From: Rostratula benghalensis
Lineage: Eukaryota; Chordata; Aves; Charadriiformes; Rostratulidae
Direction of reading: 5' to 3'
DNA: 64,000 nt
Assembly: GCA_013399305.1 (NCBI GenBank)
Contig: VXAI01000039.1
Span: 186,001 to 250,000 of the forward strand
Shown here: positions 12,416-27,200 of the stretch, one piece after another
Layout of the letters: each line of letters begins with the position of its first letter
Numbering within the stretch: position 1 is the first letter of the stretch
Notes under the pieces: model-generated
What the model was told of the DNA's origin: nothing
What the model saw: the letters and a program-made list of their open reading frames with translations, nothing else
Database searches by the model: none
Translations under genes and position numbers: made by a program

Positions 12416-15400
12416 TTGCCAGGAGGTGATGAAGTGAAAATAGTCCCCACAAGAACTAGGTCTCATCAGTTACATAGCTGTTATAATAGTAACAGTAGAA
12501 AAAAAAATTGAAGCATTACATGCAAGTGATGGAAAGAGGCTTTGAATGTGGGACACTGTCTGAAGCTGTCTTATTAGCTTTTGGGTTTTTGAGAGATCTA
12601 TTTCCTCACTTAGTTCACATATTTCCCATCACAACCTCTAGAGAAACAGAGCAATCATAGGCAAGGACTTAATAGTTTCACTAAAGCTACTGTGAGACAT
12701 TTCCTTGCATTACACTGTGAAAGTTGGATTAGTAATGATAGCTTTTCCCAGTTTGTGTCTTTTTCTTATTGATTTCACTCAGTAAGAACTCAAGAGAGTG
12801 TTTCCCTCACTATCTGCACGTTGTTTACATGTCTTCTGTTCTTTGTTTTGATACAAATTTCTTAGATGCCAAGTAAGAGAAATATTTTTTTCCATATTTA
12901 AATAAACAATGTATTGTTTTAAAGAAGGAAAAAAAAAATAAGTCCACACTACTAATTTGAACAGCACTGTAGAAGTGTGAATGCGAGGATAATTTTCTTC
13001 TTAAACTTTTTTTTTTTTCAGGTTGGTAGATTAGGAGTGAAGACTGCTCTTCCCCTTCTTACAGATGTTGTTGGGAAATGGCTGTGTGGGATCCTTAATC
13101 ATTCCCACTTTGTAGGCAGGAACAGCAGGATATCTGCCTTGACTTTGGCCTCAGGAAAAGTTACTACAAAGAGACAGAACCATAGTTTTTTGCCTGTGGC
13201 AGTGACTCACTTTTTTTTTTCCTTGTTCTTCTGTAGCTATTTGCTAGTGTTTTGTGGGCTCTGCTTACATGGTTACTCTTAAAAACTTCCTGTGCTCCTC
13301 CTCACTGCCCACCCACCTTTCCTCTCCCTCCTAGAACCACGGATGATAGTTCACCACATGGGCAATTGAAGGCTTGGGGATATGGAGAAAGATGCTGTCA
13401 CCATCTGTCTACAGTTGCTGTAGGACTGTTTGCTGAAATTATGATGCTTTCCAATATCACTGCTGTTTCCTGACTACATTCACGGGCACTTTTTGTGTCC
13501 ATGCAAGTTATGGTCATGCTAGAGAGGTTCACAGGATGTAGATAACATGCTATAAGGCTGACAGGCTCATATTTTGGATTTTATTATCATTTCTAAACAT
13601 CCAAGAGTAGAAGCCTAAGAGAGAAATGACAGTTCTAGTCCTGAAAGCTTCGCAACCAGAAATCCCAATCCAAAGCTGACTGGGCTTTTGGACATAATGA
13701 CTTTGGATCTGGGTGTTTCGTTTTAGTGCCAAGTACATTAGCCTCACAGAGTTTTGATCAGGTAAAACATGAACTTGAAAATGTGCCAATATACTACAGA
13801 CTTGTTTTCTTCTTAGGAAGCCATTGCAGTGTGGGAGCTCACTAGTTGGTTCAAGGATGCCTTTCAACATGTGTCGGTGACCATTGTTAGTAGCAGCTAT
13901 TGAATGCTGCCCAGGTAGTCATTTGATCTGATTTGTAGTAACTTTAAAAGGTGGGCTCCTGCATGTGTAAAACATATGTCTGCTTAACCCCTAATATCTG
14001 TAGTGGCAGTAGCAGCCAGAGACTAACCAACCAGATCATCTCATGGTCTCTCCTCTTTCTTCTCTTTCTTAAAATTAATGGCTAAAAAGTAAACATAATT
14101 TAAATGATGGATTTGGATGATCTGTACTGACAGATATATAGATGAAAATCTGGCCAGATTTTCAGAAAAGATTAATTAAATAGGATATACTTCAAGAAAT
14201 AGGTTTCTAAAAGCTGTCTTGTTTTGATTATCCAGCCATCATTTGTTAATGCATCCAAAAGAATTAATTACAGGACAGTTATAAATTATTATCTTCTGTA
14301 GCAGTAACTCATAGTGGATAAACTATAACGACATAATTGTCTAAGGTTTAGGCAATTTTGTTTTACTGTACACTTAAATTATATTTTGCAACATAATATA
14401 TCTGATAATATCTCAAAGTAAAAGTATATTAAATCAGGGATTTTCCATTTCCAGTGTATTTTACATATTTTGTGTGTGTTTTCTTATCTAGTGTAATATA
14501 ATTAGGGACTTCTGGGTTTGGTGCTGTTTTATTTGACATATGAAATAAATGTTTTAATATTCATTTTAGTAGTGCTGTTCTATCAATTCCTTCATTTCCT
14601 GCTGTGAAAAAAAACATGGGTTGGTCCACGTGGCACCCAGGAAACCTCTGTGCAGAAAAATGGGTAATAAAAATGACAACAACAAAAAAAGTTGACATTC
14701 AGAAAATAGGCTAAGGCTTGCAGTTGTGCAGCAGAAAAGCACAAAATTCATTAAGCAGTTAGTGAGCTCAGTAGTTTTAAGTGTGGGGGAGGACTGGCTT
14801 TGCTTTATTGAGGTTGGAGTCTTGGCAGCAAAGGAGAGAGGGAGGTGACTTTATAAGAAACATTCAAACATTCTGAAATCGTGGTTTTCTCCTGGTTCAG
14901 CTGAGGGGGAAAAAACTTGTAACAGTTGTAAGGAGATGGCTAGCTGCACCATTTCATATTGGAAAATACAGAAAGCAAAAGATATGCAACTCTGAAAATT
15001 GCCTCCTACAGATCACACTACAAGAAACACTGGGACAGTGTTTCTATAAAGGACCGCATGTGTGCTTGGGTTCATTCTTCTGTGTGGGCATGTCAACTTA
15101 AGGGTGTGTATGCAAAAATCCTGAGCAGGATCAGGACATTGGGGTGCTGTATTTAAAATAAGTTGACCTGACGGGTGTCATTTGTTGAATCTTTCTCATG
15201 GAAACCCCAGTGTTTGGGCTGAGTGAGAGTCATAGGAATCAGGGTTACATCATGTTCCTTCAAACCTGCTTGTGCCAGCTATCTTGACTGGTGTATATTT
15301 CTTTCTTAATATACATGGCATCAAAATAGCTTCAAACCTGAGGGCAAGAATTATTTTCTAGCTGTAATAGATGCTGGTGGTGATACAGGCCTGACATGAG

Positions 15401-17737
15401 TCAGGTATTAGTCATGGAGCATTCTGCACTTCCAAAGATGCAGGCTGTAACTTGGTGGGCAGAGAACGAAGTGGTTTATGTAGCTCAGCCCCTACTTCCC
15501 ATTTCAAACAGATGAGCAGGATGACAGGGTTAAAGACTTGGGGCTGGGGCCAAGGTTTTAGTTGACACCTCAGAGATGCAATGGAGAGAGAGCAGGGGGT
15601 ACTCTGTGTGTTTCACAAGTGCTGGCTACACCTAAAGTGACACAAATCAGTCCCATCTCCGTTGTGTGTGATGAAGAGCACCTGTGACCAGCACTGCCTG
15701 GATTGCTCTTCTCCACCTGCCAGCTGAGGGTGTGCTGGTACCTCTTCAGTGCCTACAGCATTTTCATGAGCTGTGCCCTGCTGTCAGCAGGCAGTGGCTG
15801 TGACATACTTTCCACTTAAGAATAGCAAAATCCTTCTTCACTTTACATAAAAATAAAAACTGCGTGAAGCAGCTGAGTAGCTTGTAATCCTGGTAGTGTA
15901 AAGTTAGCAGGAGAGGCAGAGCTTTTACTTCTTGCCTCTAGACGCTAACACAAGCTGTGCTTAGATGAGGAGGGAATGAGATGGATGTGTGGTTCGGTGT
16001 TTGAACATTGCCTGACTCCTAAAGGCAGAAAGTTCAATTGATTTCCCTGTCAAGAGCTTATACCAATGTAAAAATGGGGCTTGTAACATGTTTTCTTTCA
16101 AATATCCCAACACCGTAGTTAAAACTGGATTTTTGAGAGACTCAATACACTACCCTGGATCTTAAGCCTGATTATCTCTGTGTAACCCCTATGGAAGCTG
16201 AGCTACTTTGAAAAATAGTCCCTGGAGTGTACTTCATACCATAATAAATTTTCCAGTCTGAATCTGTCTAAATAGTTTTACCTCATTTTTCTGAGCTTAT
16301 TGCTTGCACTGGTTTTCCCAGGTATCAGGTAGATTAGAATTGTTTCTATATATTTTAAATAAAGTGCAATGGTGTCATTTTGATTTGGGAGCTGAGAGCA
16401 TAAGAAAAACACCCAATATCATGCGAAGGGTGACTAATGTTGGCAACACTGGTAATGCTGATAGATGTTAGAAAGTAAAGGAGAGCAGATGGCATTTCAT
16501 GAATTTTTGAGTGCTTTGCTTATCTTGGTGTCTCTAATGTAACCCTTTATTTTAAGGGCTTTTTAACCCTTTTCCTTCTCTCACAAAAAAAAAAAAAAAG
16601 TGATAATATTCATAATTTTTTCAAAGCAGAGACTGTTACGGTCGCATCTGGTAGTGTTGCAGTATTGTACCTCTGCATTTGTACAAAGATAGTTTGCGCT
16701 TGGAAACCACTGCTTTGTATCAGCAGTAAGCATTTTATATTCAACTTTTCCCTCCAAAACTTCTTGGAAAAAAACCCCAAAATTGTAAGTACACATGGTG
16801 TGCTTTTATCTTCAAAACCATGGTTAGCCTCTGGGACTATTTGGCTATGTAGTAGTGGAAAGCTCATCTCTCCACACTTCAACTGAACCTGACGAAACAG
16901 TCTGGGAAATGGAGAGGTTTTCCAGAGGGGACTGGGGGCCAGATCCTGCAGTTTGTAAAGATGAAGCGTCAAAGGCTGGGTTTTGTTTGTGAAATTCACA
17001 GATGTCAAAATTGGTTCTTTCTCAGCAGTCATATGGCACTAAGAGAAAACAACTAACTACACAGTCTAGTGATCAATGGGAAACAAACAAAATAAAAAGA
17101 GTCAATACAGTTCCAGGAAATCTATATTATCCTCAATGTGGCAAATGCAGAGTTAAATCTGTCACTGAACATATGGAAAGTTTGAACAGATTCTGTGTGT
17201 GCCATGGGGTATTATGATATATGTCTGAGGCAAGATTATATTTGGAAGTCTGAGTGATACTGGTGTACCTCTCTGAGGAACTTCATCTCAAATGTCAACA
17301 CAGCTTTTCTAGTAAAAAAAAAACAACATAAAATGTTTTAGTTAAAGGAAGTTTTTCAGAGTATGCCATACCAGTGAAAGTACCACATTACAAGAGTTGA
17401 TGCTGGTATGGGCAATTCAGTAAAGACAGACTGGTTTCATGATCCCAGTATGTACAGTTAATCCAAGAAAACTTTCCAGTGGAAACCCAGTCTGGGATTT
17501 CTGAAGGCTAAGTTCACTCAGCATTGTAGCAAGCTCAACAGCTAGAGTTAATTAATTTGACTCCCATGCAGAAAGGCAATTTTAAATTTGCAGTCAGTTA
17601 AACATGGGCTATTGAGAAGTGTCAAACTGCCGTGAAAAAAGCAAAGGAATGTATTGTGGAAGGGGATAAAAAGTGGTTTATTTGAACTGCAAAGCATCTT
17701 TAGTATTTTAATAAGTATTACCATTCTGGGACACTTC
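12416..17737. other. intron 4 stretch without recognised elements
   Basis: Unique AT-rich sequence with a T12 tract before CAGG (about 13007-13022) and an A15 tract (about 16585-16599). The CAGG after the T tract resembles a splice acceptor, but no conserved exon follows. The frames of 106 and 140 residues on the minus strand look random. Confidence 0.65.
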
Positions 17738-17875
17738 ATAGAAACATAGAATAGTTAGAGTTGGAAGGGACCTTAAAGATCATCCAGTTCCAACACCCCT
17801 GCCATGGACAGGGACACCTCCCACTAGGTCAGGTTGCACAAAGCCCCCTCCTGCCTGGTGTTCAACACTTAAACC
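17738..17875 (-). mobile_element. CR1 LINE, 3' end fragment (antisense)
   Basis: The + strand shows the reverse-complement CR1 tail CATAGAAACATAGAATAG. It continues GTTGGAAGGGACCTTAAAGA, TCATCCAGTTCCAACACCCC, GCCATGGACAGGGACACCTC and CAAAGCCCCCTCCTGCCTGG. It lies in SNCA intron 4 in opposite orientation. The inner limit is approximate. Confidence 0.88.
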
Positions 17876-20254
17876 CCTACTGGATAGTTTATTATAGAGA
17901 TTGTAAGTCTCAGGATCAGTTCAAATATGGAATGAAAGTGGTGGAGCAGCAGCAGCAATGTTCTCAGAAGCAGATTTTTGAGTGATATTGCAGGTCTGGT
18001 CAGTACTGCAGTTTGCTAGTCTTCAACTTGCACACCAGCAGCTTGGAGTAGTTGCACTAACAGCCATCCAACAGTGGCCATAGGGCTTGGGGCAGGCTAG
18101 GTGCTTCTTTGAGGATGTGGAGGAGAAGCTTTGTCCCTTCCAAAGGTCTGGCACCTTGGGCTAGGACATCTTCCCATGTAATGGCAGGGGATTCTTTCTT
18201 GCAACAGAGCAGTGCTGGCTGGTGTTGGAGGATTGCTCCTACCAGAGACAAAAAGTGCAGTGAGATGGAGATGGTGAGGTACTCTCTGAAGGGCTATCCA
18301 CCGGATGAGTTGTGACTTTTAAAGGCAGGCAACATATGGCTGCTGGATTTGTGGTTTGTGATCCTAAAGTGTAAAAAAAAAAGTAAAATTAAATTAAAAG
18401 CAGAAAGGGAAACAAAATGTAGTTCAGGCAGAAAAGCAAAGCCACTTGAAACCTGATCTCAGCTGGTCTGGGAGTTTTGTCAGCTGTGGGCTGCTCCTTG
18501 CTGCAATGAACTTAGGTCTCAAACTGTTGTCTGACAGTAAAATATATCACTCATACGTAGCATGTATAAAAGCAGGTTGTTTTCTGTGCTCAACCACATC
18601 CATGCCAGAAAGGTATGTATTTAGGCAGGCAAGAGGAAAAATGACCACATCCTTTAGGCTAGCCTCAGACACTTGTCCTGTGGAAGGAACTCGAGTGGTG
18701 TTTCCGAGAAACAAGGGCTCAGGAATTATTCACTGAGCATGGTACATCCAGTCTTCGTGGTCTGACAGGATTTTGTGGGTTCAGTCTGGCAGCTGCAGTC
18801 AGGGAAGAAACTTTCCCTTTCCTTTGTGGAGACAGCCATATGCGAACATTGGTGCCAAGGCTTGGCTGAAGCAGATCACTTGAGCTGACATTAACCAACT
18901 CTCTTGCAATCCATGCCCCAGAAGATACAAATAAGCTTTTTCAGTTGAAGTCTGGGTTACTTTGTTGACAGTTTTGGGTTCTTTTTTTCTCTCGTATTCA
19001 GAGGGTCATTTATTTCCATTGTTCTTGCCTAATGGGGGAATATTCCTGAAATCAAACATTTCTAGTTTGCTCATTGCAGAGTGACAACTGAGTTACCAAA
19101 TCAGTTGGTTCTGTAAAGCTTTCAAATAAAGTTGCAAATGTTCTGTTTTTAACTGGATGAAGGAAGCAAAAGGAGTGAGTATTAATGGCAGTCTGACACC
19201 TATAGAATCTCAATGACACCTATTTCTTCCTGGCCAGTTGTTACCAAATTTTCATCCTTCCCAAACAGATATACATCGCTACAGTAGTTTCCTTTCCTCT
19301 GCATTCATGCTCTGACATTTTGGACAAGCATTAGCACTTTAAAAGCTTAGTTTTATAATATGGAGGTGAAAATTCCTCACCAGATGTAAAACAAAATAAA
19401 ATAAAATACAACTATTCAAAACTGTGTCAATGAAAAGAAGTTATGATAGATGTGGCACAAGAAGATAAAAATAAGGAATTGTTACAAGCCCAAAACCTAT
19501 TATCCAAATAACTGTGGTTATCCAGTTGTGGTCGCTGAGAAGAGAGAGATTAGATTTCTACACAGAGATTATTTTCCACAGAGTAAAGCACATGGAGTGA
19601 TGAAAAGCTGCATTATGAGCCCTCACAGGGGGACAAAGTGAGCATGTTTCCTCTCCTAAGATCACTCTACTACTTGAAGTTACTTTCCCTTCAACATCAG
19701 AGTGCTTCCATCAGTTTTGTAATATTAAGAAAATATGTGCCCTTTTTGTTTGTTTTTCATGGACCTCTCTGTGTATTCATTCATGTAAACTTTGGGGTTT
19801 ATGCTAATAGTGTTCCTGAGTTTTTGTATAATTTTATATTGGTAAGTTCATTGTACAAACTAATAAATTTAATTTTGCTTTGCGTACAGCCCTACCTCCA
19901 TCAGCTGCTGTGGGGAAGTTTCTGTTTTTCAGAAGTATAAGTGGCATCATTCAGAACCAAGACCCTACCAAAATTGTCTGCCTTTTCAAAGTACACTTGA
20001 ACAGTTATGCCTAATCAGGACCATCTCAGCTCTTTAACATGTAGGTATTGGGAGAATTCAAACAGTGACTGTATGATTGTCCAGTCTTCCTCTGAAATTG
20101 TGTCAGTGTTCTATATTCCAGTTAATTAAATCTTACATCTAAGTGTTCATTTAGAACTGCATAAAATCCTCTTGAAGAAGATCTGTATCCTTAGTGAATT
20201 TTGCTTTTAGAGTTGCAATGATATGGGGTAAATTACAGTCCTGCTCGATGAGCG

Positions 20255-20270
20255 ATCTATCATGATAGAT
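20255..20270. repeat. 16-bp perfect palindrome
   Basis: ATCTATCATGATAGAT is identical to its reverse complement. It is followed by a looser CATGATTGATCATG. It is short enough to occur by chance in a window of this size. Confidence 0.85.
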
Positions 20271-21639
20271 ACATGATTGATCATGGGGTCTGAAGTCAGT
20301 GCAACTCCTCTGATATACACCTGCCAAATATGTGGCTAGAAAATATGTATTTGAAGGAAGTGGTATGTCAAGCAGTGGTACAGCCTTGATGCATCACTTA
20401 CACATCTATCAAGCTACTTGTGCTACTGTGTCTGAGCTCTGACCTCCATATCAAGTGTATGCTTATCAGTGTAAGATGTTAGAAGGGAGAGTTATTCTAT
20501 TAGTCTCTGTGATAAAGCCTCTGGGTTGTCTGTGTGATTGACAGTGATTTTAAAGTTTTATCAGAGAACAAACTGATGGGACAACTGATGGGCAGACATA
20601 AATTTACATCAATTACACATTGTTACTTTCTGCTAACAGTGCACTTTGGTGTTTATTTGTGCAAAACCTGCTTTAATCTAGAGTATAAGGCCAAGTTACT
20701 TTGCAGTTAACATTAATTAAAAAAAGGTAATCTGTCAAATTGAATAAAATTACATTGTTATAGAAATAATTAAGAAACAGTTAATTTAAATGGAAAGGGA
20801 TGTAAAGAAGGAGCTGTGAATCTAATCTAGTGGTGGCTAGGATGCAATAGTCTATCAGAAGTCAACACTCCTCCCCACAACCTGCAGCTCTTCTAAGTGG
20901 CTTTCTCGTTCTCATGAAACACATGATGCCTTTTGCAGAATATTTCAAGGGAGAAATTTTCTTCCTCTGAAGAACAGATCAATTTGTAGTGCAGTGCATT
21001 CATTATTTGCTCTAAGTTTTTCATAATGTTGAACAAACTAGTCCATGCTTTTTCTACAGGAAACATAGACCTGTCTTACAGGGCTAATTCTCTGTACTAG
21101 CACATCACTGGGAATGCTCCAGTAGTGACCACCTGCAGTAGCCACCCATGCAATTTAAGAATCACATTTCAAAGGTAATATTTTGGCTGGTAGCAAATAT
21201 CCAGAAGATACCCAACACTGAGCTGAAGAAAAAGGGATTACAACCAAAAGGTGTAAAGTTCCAAAGTCGTTGTTGAAGTACCGTTGTAGAACTGTTGAAG
21301 CCTGACCCAGAAACTCTTTCCCTGTATTTGTAAGACTGAAGCCTGAACTCTTCACAGAGCGGGGACTCTGAGCAAAGTGCAGAAGCCAGCGTGCTTAAGG
21401 TGATTAATGAAGAGTCTGAAATGGTGCTTTACGATATGGATGAGTCATTAATAAAACAGACACACTAACAGGCACGGGAGAGGGTTTGTGTGGGAGGGTA
21501 GAGGAGCTATCTCTCCTTAGGTTGCTAACAGAGGTGAGCCCCAGCAACAAGGCTGGTTACATCTCAGGGCTCCCAGCTATTTAATTTCAGCTCACCTGTT
21601 AAAGAGACACATATCCTCATAGAGAGTGATAAGTATTAC

Positions 21640-21715
21640 AATGAAAAACAATCACATGCACTTCAATGGGATTAACATGCTCAAGTGCTTCAGGGTATTG
21701 GGGCCTGCAGGACTG
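21640..21715. repeat. possible ancient amniote interspersed repeat
   Basis: CTTCAATGGGATTAACATGC, then TCAAGTGCTTCAGGG, then TTGGGGCCTG resembles the very old repeat with ACATGCTTAAGTGCTTTGC-like cores that is scattered through reptile and bird genomes. I do not recall a family name, and the match is loose. Confidence 0.35.
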
Positions 21716-24251
21716 GTGTCCTACACCTTTGAAGAGTGTAGTGTTAATGCTGCATTCAATGAGTTGAACATTTCTCCAGCCACTGTTCACAAGGCACTTA
21801 GCTTTGAAAGGAGACACGGTAATTAAAATCAATTTCATAGAAGCCCCCAAGATGTACATATGTTCTGTGCATACATATTGTGTAGCTCGTGGGGTTCACA
21901 ATCCCATCTTCTCTCTATTTATATTAATTCTGTCTTTTTTCATTAAAGTTTAGAAGACAGATTGATTTTTAATTTGAGGATTTTTTTTTTTTCTGGAGAA
22001 ATGGACAAATGGTGAGACATTGTATTCACATCAAGGAATTACTATTAGATTTGAAACCAGTTAAACAATCATGGAAGGGGAAAAAAACCCCTTTCTTCAC
22101 GACTGCTAAATATTTAACAGGCTGCTGAATGATCAAAGGTTCCTTTTAGGAATTTAAAACGACAAGATAAAATGAGTTTAAATTCTCTAACATTTGCATT
22201 TGTGACAGCAAGAGTATGAGAAGCAATGTCAAAAGCTTGAAGTCCTCCCACTTGCACAGCAATCACTGAGTCACTGTGCTGATACAAGTCAATTTAATAC
22301 TTTGCCTCTGCTATAAACGTTGGGCCTAACTCAATTGGGAAATGAGAGCATCACCCACACAACACAAAGCTGGAGCATTTTTCTTTCGTGCAAGATAATC
22401 AGCAGCAGTATAAAAAATAACTTCAGTGCTGAAGCGGTTCTGTTTCTGCAGTGAATAGTTGTTGGGGGAATATTGTCTCCCAAGTCTGCTTTGACTTGCG
22501 TAATACTTAGTTACCACAGAGTTACTGGAACACATAGTAGGAACACAGTTTGCTTGGATGCTGTCCCTTTATATGTGAGTCTTAATGCTCCTATTGCATT
22601 GAAGGTACAGTAGAAGAGTTCTATTGGCACTGATTTGATTTGGGAAATTACAGGTGGATAAATGCTGAGTCTGTCTATCTTGCTACATAAAAATAGGATG
22701 TATCAGATTTCAAAGACATCATACCTTACTTTGTTACTCACTTTGGATTTCTGAAGTTCTTGATTCACTACAGCATTATTTTATAATTAAACCAATGTAA
22801 AAGCTTTGACTTCCGTGGAACTAACTACTTGCTTATGCATATGCTTGGCAATCTTTTGCTGAATAAGAGCTTATATGATTTTAGATGTGTAGAAATAGTT
22901 CAAATAGACCAGCTTTTAAGCTTTCATTAATAAAGTTATTTTAAGCACCTCATCAGATTGCTTACATACAGTATTTGTTTCTTATTCATGTTGCAACAAA
23001 TGTGTTGAATTCCTTTTCTGTGAGAATCCATTCAAAAAAATGTTACTGAATATTTGTGGTGCTAGATATTATTCTGGAATTAGCTTTTTGAGGATGCTAG
23101 ATGGTCCAAGACACATCCTGGCAGAAGTGTCTCCTGCTTTGGTAAATGTAGCCCACTAAGCATCCGCACTTTGTATATATATATGTTTGCAATGTTGCAA
23201 GAACAGGAAAGAGGTTAATAACATTAGAGCAGTCACCACTGCAATTTCCAATACCACTGCCTTTCTTAGATAATTCTTGGAAGGTGGGAAGATAAACTGA
23301 GGCATAAGAATGAGTCACTTTGTTGCCTGCTCTTACAGAAATGATACACACATACAGCAGAAACCAGTGTTATTTTTCAGTATGGTTTCTCATTGAATCT
23401 GCTTGTTGAACAAGGATTATTATGAAATAGTAAACACATCAACTGGCTTTATGCCACACAAATCATCATACTCTAATGATAGCCATTGAAGTACCCCTAT
23501 GATGGGAATGCACAAATACTTGTTATCAGATAACTGAAAATGATTTGGAAATCATGATTAAAAGATGATGATATAGCATACTGCTGAACTTCATTTAGTT
23601 TGTTGATGGCAAACTACAGTTACTTTTAACCTCGTATTCCGCATAAGTATTTTCTAGCATGGCTCATTTCTGAAATGACATTTGCACATAAATCCACCAG
23701 CTGGGTGTCTAACTGATATTGCTTGAGCATTTGCAAACACTTAGCCATCCGGCTGTGGCAATCATGTGAGGGAGTTGTTTGTATTTGGTTCTGCATGGGT
23801 GATTCTCAAGAACTGGCTCTTACTCTTATCTAAATGCTCACCAAGTGATACATGCAGAGAAACATCGTTATAGCTGGTACCAGATAGGTTTTTGTGGTGT
23901 TTTCAAACCACAGGGAGTCATTATAAATGCAACATCTTTTTCTGAAGCGTGGACTTGTCCTGCCGGTCTTTTTTGCATCATCCTCATACTGAAAATATGA
24001 AAGGGCTCCATGACAGTGGGAATTTAAATGCTGAAGATGTTGTGCTGCTCCGGACACCGTATCAGTGTTCATTGCAGGAACTGTGAATGCACTTGGAGTA
24101 GAAGTGAGTGTAATTGATTTACCACCTGTTCTGTCAATTTCTCCTCTGTTTTAAGCGAGCACCCTCATTTCTATTGAAGAGGCTTTAGTAATCATTCTCA
24201 CTGGCATGACATGAATGAAACTATTCTTCCTCAGCTTCATCTGAGCTTCTT

Positions 24252-24279
24252 GGAGGGGGGGAGGGGGGTGTGTGTGTGA
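24252..24279. repeat. G-rich and (TG)n low-complexity tract
   Basis: Two runs of six to seven G separated by a single A are followed by five TG units. This is the most G-rich spot in intron 4 and a possible but incomplete quadruplex former. Confidence 0.7.
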
Positions 24280-27200
24280 CTGTTATGCCATGAATTTGAA
24301 GAGAAGTGTTTTGATTTCGGTTGTTCTATTTATCCCTGAAGTAAAGGGTGCAAAGAGTGCAATTGGTAAGCATTATTTCACTTAAAACTTTCTGAAGAAA
24401 TGTGATTTCACCGGATGCTTGGTATGTAGTGAACAGAATGAACGCTTTGCCTGAACTGGGTTTTTTTGCATGCTACCTCTCCGGTGTGTGTGCATCATTT
24501 TTTCCCCACTCTCAAGCCATAAAAGCATATGTGAAGAAGAGGGTATTTCCCTTTCCTTGTGCTCCTTGTAGCTGTAGGAACAACTGTTTCTTGTGAATTG
24601 TAGCAATTCATGGTGATTACTTTACTGTGACTCCACTGCATTCCTGGGTGCAGAGGGCAGACTCCTGCTTAGCAGATAAAGTTAGGGGAGCTACTGTGAT
24701 TAATAATAAGAAAGGACCAGATGGAAAGTGTCATTCTAACAATTCTGACAACTAACTTTATATGCTTCTTTGATCCTCTAAAAGCAGCTCTGCATTTTAA
24801 TTTCAAATAGGTTGAGAGAGTTTATTAATAGAAGGCTCTTTCTGGTAAAAACAGTGCAGTAACAATTTCTCCTTCTCTTCATCTATGGCTGAGGAAATCA
24901 TCAGCCCACACTGCTTTAGGTAGTTTTCTGATTGTAGACACCACTGGATCTTGCCCTCCTTTTCCTCTATCAGCCTGATAAGCAGCATCTCTGCCACACT
25001 TGATTCTGCTCCCAAAACCAAAAAGCTGCATCCCAACTCTAGCAAGACTTAACCTTGTGCACAGTCCTCATAAAGGAGCACCAGAGATACAGGGTAGTGG
25101 ATTCTTAACAGTTTTTTCCTGACTGCATTGTGTGGAAAGAAAGGACTGAGTTAGAGAATACTGAAAGGAGTCAAGATAACAGTTTTCCAGTACCAGACCC
25201 TTGCTAGAGAGTGAAAGGGGACACCTACCAGGAATAGGACTAGAAATGTTGGCTCTAAATGGTAATGAGGGAAATCAAGGTTAGGCACCAGGAAAGATGC
25301 TGTTGGTAACAGTAGTTAGGTGCATGAATTGTTTGCTGGGGATGCTGTGGAATTTTTGTCATTGGAGGCTTTTAAGGTAGCTTTTCCCAGACTTCTGTTA
25401 AGAATGATTTAGGGAAAGCTGAACTTGCCTAAAACAGAGGTGCAACTTAAGTGATTCCTCGAGACCATGCAAACCTACACTGTTATGATTTTCTATATGT
25501 GAAGAAGTAGTAAAGAGTTTTATGGTACACAACCCTTTTGAACAGCAGAACATGTCTGAAAAGCGGATCATAACGACAGATCTCAGTGACAAAGGTATGA
25601 GAATAGAAGTGGTTTAGCAAGGTGAAGAGTTACACCAGGCAATATTGACATAGATAAGAGCAGAATTTGGCCTGAGAAAGGCTATTTTGCCTTGAACTCC
25701 ACTCTCATGCAGTGTAGAGGATAGCAGACTTCGGTAGGATGTTTTCCTTCATCTAAGCCAGAAATGGAAAGCAAAGGTAACAGTAATAATGCCAGAGTTG
25801 GGGAAAAAACCCAGAGATACTCAAGTACTGTATATTTAGGGACTGTCTTCTCACCTTTTACATTTTGTTAATTAAACATTATTAAATAATTCTTTCCACT
25901 TTGTTATAAGGAATTACTTCTTCTACAGGAGTAGAATAAGCTGAAGAGATGTATGTGGTTTCATGTCACTGGACTGTAAAGTAGTCTTTCCCAATGCAAG
26001 TGAAAACTCAGAATTGTTGCATACTTTTAGATGAGGAAGGATACTTCAGGAGTATAAATTTTAAAATGCAGGCCGACTCTCTTTTCTTTTGTACCATTTG
26101 ATCTGTTGCTGAATAGATCATAATTGCAGGAAATACTCCTGAAATCTTTATAGTTCAAATAATTGTCGCAGGTTTTTTCAGAGCAAATGCTGGTTGCTTC
26201 CTTAGAAGAAACATATTTTAAAATTCCCCTAGATAGGTAAAGTGCTGTAATAGGTTGAAATTGAAGGAATACTTTAGAGAGATGCTCACTGATAGTAACT
26301 GAAAGGTAACCACTTCACTAAGAGCACATCCTGTCAATCAATTACAATCTTTGAAGGTGACCATGCTGCCACTAGCTCTTCTGTCAGCCCACAGCTCAAC
26401 ATGCTGGAGAGTAAAAGCAAATAAGTCAATGCTGATTGCATTAGCTTATCTACTCGTGCACTAGAGAAAAACAAAAGGGAGGAACCCTACCCTTTCCCCA
26501 CTATCTGTAGAGATCTCTATCTCTTTCTTTGAAAACTTCTTCAGAAGTAAGTGAAGTTCCTTCGTTGCTTCATTGAATCCACTCACACCAGATGGGGTAC
26601 GGAACTGAACCGTGTGCTGTCGCTGGGGCTGTGTGTAGCAAGTGGGAACTGTTCATGATGCTAGAGGGTGGCTGGTCCTGTGGTTCTGGACAGGGGACTT
26701 TTTCTAGGACTGGAGAAATAACAATGGTTTAGAGATTGCTCTTTTAGATATTACAGCATTAAATTAACTCTTTGCGTGAGTGGAGAATTCTTTTGGAGGG
26801 AACTTATTTTCCTATTTTAATTTTGTCTCTTAGGAATGAGAATATATACATATATACTCTATAAGTTAACTTCTTCTGGAGTTTATCTACACTAAAAATG
26901 TATGTAATGTTGGAATGTGATTATAATAGTCAAACAATTTTACAGTTTTAAATAAAGTATGCTAAAATAACCTTGCAGCTTTGACTGGGACTGTGCTGTT
27001 TAAAATAATCTACTGACTTAATGGAGCCAAATCTGAAGAAGATTGTTCATTTCTATGCTGACTGTAAAGCTGATGTGTACCATTGTTTTAGTTAAAGTGA
27101 TCAATCAAGATCCCGTGTCGTTATGTTCTAGTCTTATTTAATGAAGACAAAGCTCAGGTATCATTCTTGGAGGTCATTTTTCGTGTTGGGTTCATACAGA

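Noticed and set aside
13007..13030. T12 tract followed by CAGG, resembling a splice acceptor
   Set aside because: The downstream 101-residue frame has no similarity to synuclein or another known exon, and no matching donor could be supported.
16610..17032. 140-residue minus-strand frame in intron 4
   Set aside because: Composition is irregular with no domain. A frame this long is expected occasionally by chance in 64 kb read six ways.
20255..20270. Perfect 16-bp palindrome as a functional site
   Set aside because: At this length a chance occurrence in 64 kb of AT-rich DNA is plausible. It is listed as a repeat only.
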